Shown here in pieces: positions 17,596 to 26,104 of a stretch of 64,000 nucleotides of DNA. A program made the translations under genes and the position numbers. The stretch covers positions 1-64,000 of the forward strand of contig CACOAB010000001.1 in NCBI GenBank assembly GCA_902625125.1, written 5' to 3'. Source of the DNA: an uncultured Pelagibacteraceae bacterium (GTDB lineage: Bacteria; Pseudomonadota; Alphaproteobacteria; Pelagibacterales; Pelagibacteraceae). Below the pieces are notes generated by a model, which was not told the DNA's origin, made no database searches, and saw nothing but the letters and a program-made list of their open reading frames with translations. Numbering within the stretch: position 1 is the first letter of the stretch; each line of letters opens with the position of its first letter.

Positions 17596-18624
17596 ATGGA
17601 TTCGATAGTAGAATTACTAGTAATATGTTTATTATTAGCTAACCTTATTGCAGTAATATTTTTAATAAAACGTAAGCACCCAGACCAAATTGACAATAGT
17701 CAGATTTTTAAAGATGAAGTGACATCTTTAAAAAATTCTTTTAGCCAGTCTTTTGGTTCTATGAGTAAAGAAATTGCAAAAGACATGACAGGAGCTCTTA
17801 CAAAAGTAGATGAAAAGGTTGGAGTATTTAATCGTCAAGTAAGTGAGCTTAATAAAAGCCAGGATAATTTTAGTAAAATTTTAAGTGGAGTAAAAACTTA
17901 CGGTACATTAGCTGAATTCGGTTTAGGGGCTCTTTTAAAAGATTTACTTCCAGCATCACAATTCATAGCAAATGTAAAAATGAAGGAAGACACATCCGAA
18001 ACAGTCGAGTTTGCAATAAAGCTCCAGGATGTTTTGCTTCCTATTGATAGTCATTGGCCTGTAGAAAAGTATAAAGCAATAGATGATGCTTACAATGCTA
18101 ACGATAAAGACGCTCAAGCAGAAGCAAGAAAAGATTTAGCCGCAGCTTTTAGATTGAAGGCAAAAGCTGTTAGTGTCAAATATATAGCTCCACCAAAAAG
18201 TACAGATTTTGCAATTGTTTATGTTCCAACAGAAGGACTGTTTGCTGAGTTATCAAGCTATAGAGATCCAAAAACTAAAGAATTACTACTTCAAGAATTA
18301 AGAACAAAATACAAAGTTACAATTTCTGGACCAAACACTCTATCTGCTCTACTACAATCGTATCATTTAGGATTTCAAACATTAAAAGTCCAACAGCATG
18401 CCACACAAATTTATAGCGACTTAAGAAGTATAAGCTCAAGATTTGACAAACATTTTGACGGAATTAAAGACTTAAGAAAAAAACTTGAACAAGCAATGAC
18501 TGCAACAGATGGCTTTGGAAGAGACGCAAGATCAATAATGAATACACTTTCTAATATTAAAGATCCACAACAAGTAAAAGAAACATTAGAGGAAAATTCA
18601 GAAAAAATAAAAGTTCTAAAGTAG
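17596..18624 (+). CDS. rmuC: DNA recombination protein RmuC
   Basis: Coiled coil, GTLAEFGLGALL, VEFAIKLQ, LPIDSHWPVEKYKA, PPKSTDFAIVYVPTEGLFAE. Confidence 0.85.
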   Translation: MDSIVELLVICLLLANLIAVIFLIKRKHPDQIDNSQIFKDEVTSLKNSFSQSFGSMSKEIAKDMTGALTKVDEKVGVFNRQVSELNKSQDNFSKILSGVKTYGTLAEFGLGALLKDLLPASQFIANVKMKEDTSETVEFAIKLQDVLLPIDSHWPVEKYKAIDDAYNANDKDAQAEARKDLAAAFRLKAKAVSVKYIAPPKSTDFAIVYVPTEGLFAELSSYRDPKTKELLLQELRTKYKVTISGPNTLSALLQSYHLGFQTLKVQQHATQIYSDLRSISSRFDKHFDGIKDLRKKLEQAMTATDGFGRDARSIMNTLSNIKDPQQVKETLEENSEKIKVLK

Positions 18625-18632
18625 ATTAATCT

Positions 18633-20054
18633 ATGTCTAATTTTGTCTTTTATGATTTCGAAACCAGTTCCTCTAATAAATATTGGGGGCAGATAATTCA
18701 AATTGGAGCTGTCTTGACCAATGATAATCTTGATGAACTAGATAGGTTTGATGCTAGATGCAGACTAAGTCCAGGTATTATTCCAGAAGCAATGGCATTA
18801 ATTGTAAATAAATCGTCACCTCAGATGTTAAAGAATTCAAATTTATCTCATTATGAGATGATTAGACAATTTGTTGAAACTTTAAAAAGATGGGGAAAAG
18901 CAACCTACATTGGTTTTAACTCTATAGAATTTGATGAAGAATTTCTAAGGTGTACTTTATTTCAAACTTTAGAATACCCCTACATAACTAGTACGAATGG
19001 AAACACAAGAGGAGATGTTCTAAGTTTAGCAAGAGCAGCTAATTTATATTACCCAAATACTTTAAAAAATTCTGTTAATGAGAAAGGTAATGATGTTTAC
19101 AAATTAGATCAAATGGCACCTCTAAATGGCATTGACCATGGTGACGCTCATAGCGCGATCGGAGATGTTATGGCAACTGTGGGAATAGCTAAAATAATAT
19201 CTAAAAAAGCACCAAATGTTTGGAAAGCAAGTATGTTAACTATGGATAAAACTCAGTCATTAGAAATAATTAAAAAAGAACTTTTTTTTTGTACAAATGA
19301 ATACTTCTATGGACGGAGCAGGCCTTATGTACAAACTTTTGTGTGTCAGCACCCTCAATATCAATGGCCGTTATGTTATGATTTAAGGCACGATCCAACA
19401 CCTTACTTAAGTATGCCATTAAAGGAATTAGAGGCTGCAATGAAAAAACAACCAAAGTTTATTAGAACCGTAAGACATAATAAACATCCTGTAATAATGA
19501 ATCCATCTTATGGAGATAAATTTGAGGAGTATAGAGTTATAGGAACAGCAAAATTAAAAGCCAGGGCAGAACTTGTTAGAAAAAATAAAGAATTTGCAGA
19601 AAAAATTCAATCTATAAAACGTTCAGAGATAGAAGAAAAAGAACAAAGTAAATCACAAGAAGACTTATACAATGAGGAAAGTATTTACGCTAAATTTACG
19701 ACAACTGAGGACAATAAAATAATGCCCGAATTTCATTCAGTTGAGTGGGATAAAAAATTGAGAGTAATTTCTAAATTTAAAGATGAGCGCCTCCAATATT
19801 TTGGAAAAAAACTTCTTTATATGGAAAAACCTGAATTATTAAGCAAAAAAGAATATGATTTAATACACAAAGATATAGCCAAAAAACTTTTGAGTACAAA
19901 TAATGAAAAATGGAATACAATACCAAGAACTTATTCCGAAATTGACACTTTAAGAGCAAAATTTGAAAAGCAAGAAGATAAGGAAAAATTAAAAATTTTG
20001 GATGATATTAACGCATACGTTGAAGATTTAGAAAAACATTACTCATCTGCATAG
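18633..20054 (+). CDS. sbcB: Exodeoxyribonuclease I
   Basis: FVFYDFETSSSNKYWGQIIQIGAV, YIGFNSIEFDEEFLR, HGDAHSAIGDVMAT. Confidence 0.85.
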   Translation: MSNFVFYDFETSSSNKYWGQIIQIGAVLTNDNLDELDRFDARCRLSPGIIPEAMALIVNKSSPQMLKNSNLSHYEMIRQFVETLKRWGKATYIGFNSIEFDEEFLRCTLFQTLEYPYITSTNGNTRGDVLSLARAANLYYPNTLKNSVNEKGNDVYKLDQMAPLNGIDHGDAHSAIGDVMATVGIAKIISKKAPNVWKASMLTMDKTQSLEIIKKELFFCTNEYFYGRSRPYVQTFVCQHPQYQWPLCYDLRHDPTPYLSMPLKELEAAMKKQPKFIRTVRHNKHPVIMNPSYGDKFEEYRVIGTAKLKARAELVRKNKEFAEKIQSIKRSEIEEKEQSKSQEDLYNEESIYAKFTTTEDNKIMPEFHSVEWDKKLRVISKFKDERLQYFGKKLLYMEKPELLSKKEYDLIHKDIAKKLLSTNNEKWNTIPRTYSEIDTLRAKFEKQEDKEKLKILDDINAYVEDLEKHYSSA

Positions 20055-20088
20055 TTGACAAAAAATTTAAAATACTTAATTAAGGAGT

Positions 20089-20406
20089 ATGGCATTTAAA
20101 GACTCCACAGACGAAAAATTTCAAGATCAGATTAACGGTAGCAAATTAAGTCTGATTCAATTTTCAGCTAGCTGGTGCGGACCATGCCAGCAATTAAAAC
20201 CAATAATAGAAAAAATTTCTAATGACATGGTAGATAAAATTGATTGTTACTATCATGATATTGAAAGTCAGCCCAACGAACCTACAAAGTATTCAGTAAG
20301 AGGAGTACCAACTGTTTTACTATTCAAATCTGGAAAACTTGTAGGCACTAAAGTTGGAGCAACTAGCGAGAAAGATATGCTAGAGTTTATCCAGCCACAT
20401 ATCTAA
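20089..20406 (+). CDS. trxA: Thioredoxin
   Basis: FSASWCGPCQQLKPI, RGVPTVLLFKSG. Confidence 0.9.
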   Translation: MAFKDSTDEKFQDQINGSKLSLIQFSASWCGPCQQLKPIIEKISNDMVDKIDCYYHDIESQPNEPTKYSVRGVPTVLLFKSGKLVGTKVGATSEKDMLEFIQPHI

Positions 20407-21668
20407 TTTTTATTAAGTATATTTCCAACATTATAAAGAGAGCCTATACAATTTATTAGCTTCTTTTCAGAAGAGCTTATTTTCCTAATTGCATTATTAA
20501 AGTTATCAGCTTTATCTACATTAAATTGATTTTTTTTACCTATAGATTTTAAATCTTCAGCAGACATGCAATTCTTTTCATTTTCAATTGGAATAGTTAT
20601 TATCTTTTTAAAAATTCCTTTAAATTGTTTGATAAATAAATCAGGTTCTTTATTTTTCATCATCGCCCAAACAGCATATTTAGGCACTTTTATATTTCTT
20701 AAATAATTAGCTAGATTTTCAGCATCAGCCTCTGCATGAGCACCATCCAACATTATTTGCTCATTGTTGTAAAGTTTATTTTTAATTTTCCCTTTTTTTA
20801 AATACTGAAATCTTCCTTCAAAAGAAATGGTTGGTATCGTTCTTTGAATGACTTTTCTATCAATTTCTAGATCAAGAGCTATTTTGATTGCGTGACAAAG
20901 GTTTTCTAATAAGCCCTTTGAATGAACATTTTTAGTATTTAGCTTAATCTTATTTTTTTTATCTTTATAAAAAAAGGAGTATCTATTTTTTTTAATTAAC
21001 TTCCAAGAGTTTGGATAACTTATTTTGCTTTTATTCTTTTTGAGATTATTTTTAATTTTATTTAATATTTTAGGTTTCTGTTTACCTATATAAATGTGAG
21101 TAAAATTACTTAAAAAACCTACTTTTTGATAAACAATCTCATCTAATGTTTTTCTTTTAAGAAAATTTAAATGTTGCTTATTAATATTGACGACAACTTG
21201 AGCTAAAGGAAAATCAAATACATTAGTCGAGTCTTTAGCAAATAATGCACCTGCTTCTACTAAATGATAATTGGTGTTTTGTTTCGAGGCATTAATTATA
21301 TAAACTACTGTAAGAGCTTCAAAAATAGTAAGAGGAACTTTTAGTTTTGCTATTATTTTTATCGATTGCCTAATTTCTTGATGAGTTAAATATCTACTGC
21401 CCATCCAAAATCTTTCTTTAATATCCTTTAGCGAGGGCGAAATGTAAGCTGATGTTGTCTGGTTATTTGCCTCAATAAAACATTTAAGAGAATATAAGGT
21501 GGTAAATTTTCCACTTGAGCCTAAAAAATTTATCACATTATTTAGTTTTCTTTCTGGATGCCCTAATTTTCTAAGAACTAATTTAATTCTTTTTAAATCA
21601 AAATTAATTGTTTTATTAAAGAGCTTATGATTAGCTAACAGCTTGTAGAGACTTATCGACTGTGACAT
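20403..21668 (-). CDS. folC: FolC-like (folylpolyglutamate/dihydrofolate synthase) homolog, atypical motifs
   Basis: Position after accD; FLGSSGKFTTLYSLK, STNVFDFPLAQVVVNINKQH, LDGAHAEADAENLANYL. Confidence 0.7.
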   Translation of the reverse strand: MSQSISLYKLLANHKLFNKTINFDLKRIKLVLRKLGHPERKLNNVINFLGSSGKFTTLYSLKCFIEANNQTTSAYISPSLKDIKERFWMGSRYLTHQEIRQSIKIIAKLKVPLTIFEALTVVYIINASKQNTNYHLVEAGALFAKDSTNVFDFPLAQVVVNINKQHLNFLKRKTLDEIVYQKVGFLSNFTHIYIGKQKPKILNKIKNNLKKNKSKISYPNSWKLIKKNRYSFFYKDKKNKIKLNTKNVHSKGLLENLCHAIKIALDLEIDRKVIQRTIPTISFEGRFQYLKKGKIKNKLYNNEQIMLDGAHAEADAENLANYLRNIKVPKYAVWAMMKNKEPDLFIKQFKGIFKKIITIPIENEKNCMSAEDLKSIGKKNQFNVDKADNFNNAIRKISSSEKKLINCIGSLYNVGNILNKN

Positions 21669-22545
21669 TCGTGTCTTGTTTAGCTTGAGCCTCTGCTTTT
21701 TTCAATAGAACATTTAATAATGTTCCTATTGTTGAATTTAAGTATTTTCTTTCTACAACTAAGTCAATACCACCATGATCTTTTACATATTCGGCTGTTT
21801 GAAATTGGTCAGGTAACGTCTCACGAACAGTATCTTGAATTACTCTTCTTCCTGCAAATCCTATTGTAGCCTTTGGTTCTGCTATTAAGATATCACCTAA
21901 CATTGCCCAAGATGCTGTCACACCACCAGTGGTTGGGTCTGTTAAAACTACTACGAAAGGAATATTTTTTCTCTTTAATTCATTTACAGCTAAGGCAGTT
22001 CGAGACATTTGCATTAATGCGATGGAAGACTCCATCATACGTTGGCCTCCAGAACAGCTGAAAAATATATAAGGCATTTTATTTTCAATTGCATGTTGAG
22101 CTCCAGCTATAAACGCCTCTCCAGATGCAGCTCCAAACGATCCACCTATAAATCTAAAATCTTGCGCTCCAACTACCATGTTAATATTTTGAACTTTTCC
22201 TTTTGCAATTAAGATTGCATCGTCTTGACCAGTTAATTTTCTTGCAGCTTTTAATCTATCAGTATATTTCTTTTTATCCTCAAAATTTAATGGATCATCT
22301 TTAGGCAAGGGGGTTTCAATTAATTCAAATTCTTTTTTATCAAAAAAGGTTTTAAATCGTTCTCGGCAAGTTAATTTATGATGTGCTCCACACTTAGGGC
22401 AGACCTTTAAATTGGCCTCCATATCTTCTTTGTATATTAAGTTTTTGCATCCACATGTAGTCCAAAGATTTTCCTCAGTTTGCGAAGATCTTTTTTCAAA
22501 AAGTGATTTTATTTTTGGTTTGATAAATTTTGAAATCCAATTCAT
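21631..22545 (-). CDS. accD: Acetyl-CoA carboxylase carboxyltransferase beta subunit
   Basis: CPKCGAHH, TDPTTGGVTASWAMLGDILIAEPKATIGFAGRRVI. Confidence 0.9.
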   Translation of the reverse strand: MNWISKFIKPKIKSLFEKRSSQTEENLWTTCGCKNLIYKEDMEANLKVCPKCGAHHKLTCRERFKTFFDKKEFELIETPLPKDDPLNFEDKKKYTDRLKAARKLTGQDDAILIAKGKVQNINMVVGAQDFRFIGGSFGAASGEAFIAGAQHAIENKMPYIFFSCSGGQRMMESSIALMQMSRTALAVNELKRKNIPFVVVLTDPTTGGVTASWAMLGDILIAEPKATIGFAGRRVIQDTVRETLPDQFQTAEYVKDHGGIDLVVERKYLNSTIGTLLNVLLKKAEAQAKQDTNVTVDKSLQAVS

Positions 22546-23342
22546 ATAATTTTTTTTTTTAGATTGTACACAACTTTATCTAACTTTGTGACAGGATTTT
22601 GTCCCATTTTGAGTGAATTCGTTATTGTTTTACACAACATACTGCCAACAACTAGTCCATTAGCTGATTTTAAAGAAGATATAGTCTTATCTGTAATCCC
22701 AAATCCAATTACTAGGTTTTTTTTAGAATTGATTCTTTTTATCATATTATAATTTTGAAGAATCTTTTTAGGAGTAACTTTTAGCTTCCCCCCAGTAGTT
22801 GATAACATTGATATATAGTAAATCATATCATGCGAAACTTTGATGATTTTTTTCATCCTTTCTCTAGATGTAGTCGGAGATAGAAGTTGTATAAAGTTTA
22901 TTTTCTTTTTTTTACACTTACTAGCAAAGCTTTTATTCTCTGGGTAAGGCAGATCCACTATAATTAGACCATCTACTCCTGAAGATTTACAGCTTTTTAA
23001 AAAGTTATTTTCACCATTTTGGTAAATTAAATTATAATAACCCATTAGAATAATAGGTTTATCAGAGTTATTTTTTTTAAATTTTTTAACAATCTGAAAA
23101 ACATCTTTTAATCTAATTCCATTTTTAAGAGCTCGATGTGAGCTTCCCTGTATTTGTCCACCGTCAGCTATGGGAGTGTTATGTGCAAAACCAAGTTCCA
23201 AAATATCGGCATATTTTGATATTCTGTTAAGAATTTTTAGAGAATTATTTTTCGTATTGTCACCAGCAACAGTATAAGTAATTAGTGCCGGTCTTTTTTC
23301 CTTTCTACAATTATCAAAAGCCTCAGCAATTTTTGATTTCAT
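22542..23342 (-). CDS. trpA: Tryptophan synthase alpha chain homolog, atypical motifs
   Basis: ADILELG...PIADGGQIQ, VDLPYPE, LLSPTTSRERM, VIGFGI. Confidence 0.8.
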   Translation of the reverse strand: MKSKIAEAFDNCRKEKRPALITYTVAGDNTKNNSLKILNRISKYADILELGFAHNTPIADGGQIQGSSHRALKNGIRLKDVFQIVKKFKKNNSDKPIILMGYYNLIYQNGENNFLKSCKSSGVDGLIIVDLPYPENKSFASKCKKKKINFIQLLSPTTSRERMKKIIKVSHDMIYYISMLSTTGGKLKVTPKKILQNYNMIKRINSKKNLVIGFGITDKTISSLKSANGLVVGSMLCKTITNSLKMGQNPVTKLDKVVYNLKKKII

Positions 23343-24572
23343 CTTACGTATGATCCTAATTTTTGTTTTATAATATCTTTATCTTTAAGACTATCTCCGC
23401 AAGAATTCACAACAATTACTTCAGATGATCTCAATTTAGGAGCCAATTTAATTGCTTCTGCAAAAGCATGAGAGGGCTCAAGTGAAGGAGAAATATTTTC
23501 AAGTTTAGAAACCAATTGGTAGGCTTTAAGTGCTTCTTCATCAGTTGCAGAAGTATATCTAGCTCTTTTTGTGTCTTTTAAAAAACAATGTAAAGGAGAA
23601 ATTCCTGGGTAATCAAGTCCTGCCGAGATCGATTCCGTCGAACCTATTTGCCCCTCTTTGTCTTGTATGACGTATTGTGCAGCTCCATGAAGAATTCCAA
23701 TTTTAGATCCATTTGTTAAAGGAGCAGCATGAAGTTTACTATTTCTTGGCCCTCCAGCTTCAACTCCAATGAATTCAGCGTGTGTATCCATAAATTCATT
23801 CCAAAAACCAGCAGCAGAACTTCCTCCACCTACACAATTTATTAGCTTAAGTTTTTTTGGAATTTGACCAAATTCTTCTTTAACTTGTTTGATTAATTCT
23901 CTTGAAATTTGAGCTGTACTAAATGCACAAATCTTTATAAAAATATTTGGACCGACAGTTGATCCAACACACATATGAGTAGTATCGCAATTTGAAACCC
24001 AATACCTCATGCACTCACTTACTGCATCTACAAGCGTTTGGCTTCCTGTAGTTACAGGCACTATTTCTGCCCCATTTTTTCTCATAGCTTCAACGTTAGG
24101 TCTCTGTCTTTTTATATCTTTAGCACCCATAAAAATTTTACACTTAAGGCCAAATTTTTTTGCAGCCATTGATAACATTTTACCAGCGTAACCGGCGCCT
24201 GGTATCCCCCACAATCTGTCTAAGACCGGCTCTTCTAGCAATCAAACAATGTACCGTTGCATTATAAATTTTGTGAGCTCCGCCATTAGCTTCTGAAACT
24301 ACTTTTGCATAAATTTGAGCACCCCCAAGATGATCTGTTAAATTTTCCAACTTTATAAAAGGCGTAGGAGCTCCCACATATGTCTTAAAGTAATGATCTC
24401 TTTCTTTAAGAAATTTTTTATCAATTCTTAGCTTTGCAAATAATTTTGTTAAATCATCAACAGGTTTTTTCAGTGTTTCTGGAATAAAATTACCACCAAA
24501 CTTTCCACCATACATAAAATTTTTATCATGTTGGTCAATAAGGGGAATATTTTTTTTAATTTTTGAGCTCAT
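23339..24572 (-). pseudogene. trpB: Tryptophan synthase beta chain homolog split by a frameshift near 24196-24206
   Basis: N-terminal ORF 24180..24572 (..AHKIYNATVHCLIARRAGLRQIVGDT) and C-terminal ORF 23339..24241 (GAGYAGKM...) join as GDTGAG if one base is dropped from GATACCAGGCGCC. Confidence 0.75.
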
Positions 24573-25164
24573 TAATTTTATTTATAAAACTATTAATTTT
24601 ATGATGATCCTTGTAACCTAATTGACCCTCTAAACTAGAGGATAAATCAAAAAAGTTAACCCCTAATTTACTAATATCTTCTATATTATCTTTGGAGATA
24701 GATCCAGCTAACGCATATTTATCACCAACAGGAAGTTTTGTAATTAAATTTTTGGGAAATTCCAAAGATTTTTCCATACCTGGAGTATCAAATAATATTA
24801 TATCGGCATTTTCAAAATCTCTGTACTTATTTATGTCTTGTTCTGCTTTAATCTTAATCGCCTTGATGACTTTTAATCCCATGTTCTTGATATCTGTCAC
24901 CCTATCTTTAGTTTCAGATCCATGAAGTTGAATAAAATCAAAATTTCCTATTATATTTTTTTTAATAAATTCATCATTTGGATTCACTGTTACTGCCACA
25001 AAAGAAGAATTTTTTTTATTATAATTTGAAAGAATTTCTATGTCTGATAACCTTACGTTCCTAGGAGATTTATCGTAAAAAACAAATCCTAAATAATTTA
25101 CATTAAGATTAATACATAACTGGACATCCCTAGTTGGATTTAAGCCACAAATCTTAATTTTCAT
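24556..25164 (-). CDS. trpF: Phosphoribosylanthranilate isomerase homolog
   Basis: KIKICGLN, LGFVFYDKSPRNV, FIQLHGSE. Confidence 0.85.
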   Translation of the reverse strand: MKIKICGLNPTRDVQLCINLNVNYLGFVFYDKSPRNVRLSDIEILSNYNKKNSSFVAVTVNPNDEFIKKNIIGNFDFIQLHGSETKDRVTDIKNMGLKVIKAIKIKAEQDINKYRDFENADIILFDTPGMEKSLEFPKNLITKLPVGDKYALAGSISKDNIEDISKLGVNFFDLSSSLEGQLGYKDHHKINSFINKINELKN

Positions 25165-25826
25165 TATTTTAATTCTTTAGCTAGATTTAAAATATTTTTT
25201 TTGATATTTCCTGTTGTAATAGCTCGACCTATAACCAACCAGTCAGATTTAACTTTTCTAGCTTCCATGGAACGTTTTTGATCATAATTTCTCTTACCTA
25301 TTTGTACTCCAGGGGTAATGATTTCCTTTTTAAAAAATTTTCTAACGGCACTTACTTCGTAAGGACTGCAAACTAAAGCATCTAGTGCTGCTTTTTTTGC
25401 AAGCTTCGCCTGATGAGTTACTAAATTTTTTATGGATCTATTATATCCAATTAGTTTTAAGTCTTTGTTATCTAATGAGGTTAAAGTCGTAACACCTACT
25501 ATTTTTACAGAACCTGAGACTTTCTTAACAGCTCTTAAAGCGGCTAAACCAGAAGAAATATGAACAGTAAGATAATTAATTTTTAAATCTTTTAACGATT
25601 TTACTGCAGACATCATTGTATTAACAGTATCATTTAATTTTAAATCAACAAAAATTATTTTATTTTTCAACGATGATATGAATTGTCTGCCCTTTTTTGA
25701 GTTCATAAACTCTAAGCCAAATTTATAACCTATTTTGATTTTATTTGTTTTTGATTGTTTTATAATTTTATTAACTTTGGCAAGATTTGTAGTATCGCAG
25801 GCTATAAATATTTTACGTTTTTTCAT
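25164..25826 (-). CDS. pyrF: Orotidine 5'-phosphate decarboxylase
   Basis: FVDLKLNDTVNT, VTTLTSL, VCSPYE, DQKRSM, VIGRAIT. Confidence 0.9.
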   Translation of the reverse strand: MKKRKIFIACDTTNLAKVNKIIKQSKTNKIKIGYKFGLEFMNSKKGRQFISSLKNKIIFVDLKLNDTVNTMMSAVKSLKDLKINYLTVHISSGLAALRAVKKVSGSVKIVGVTTLTSLDNKDLKLIGYNRSIKNLVTHQAKLAKKAALDALVCSPYEVSAVRKFFKKEIITPGVQIGKRNYDQKRSMEARKVKSDWLVIGRAITTGNIKKNILNLAKELK

Positions 25827-26104
25827 TTATTTATTAATTTAAGTAAATTTTTAGCAGGTTTAAATTTTACTTTATTTCTCTTTGGTCTATAAATAATTTC
25901 ATTTGTAGAAGGATTCCTTAAGTTCCAACTTTCTTTGAGCTTCTTACAGACGAAACTTCCAAAACCCCTAATTTCAACATTCCTACCTTCTTTCAAGGCA
26001 TAAGAAACGCTATTTGAAAAACTTTTTATTACGATTTCAATTTCAGAATGATTTAGTTTTGAATTTTTTCTTTTAAGCTGTTTGATTAAATTCGTTCGAG
26101 ACAA
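25823..26104 (-). CDS. ihfB: HU/IHF family DNA-binding protein (IHF beta-like)
   Basis: NVEIRGFGSFVCKK, RNPSTNE; directly downstream of rpsA. Confidence 0.85.
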   Translation of the reverse strand: MSRTNLIKQLKRKNSKLNHSEIEIVIKSFSNSVSYALKEGRNVEIRGFGSFVCKKLKESWNLRNPSTNEIIYRPKRNKVKFKPAKNLLKLINK

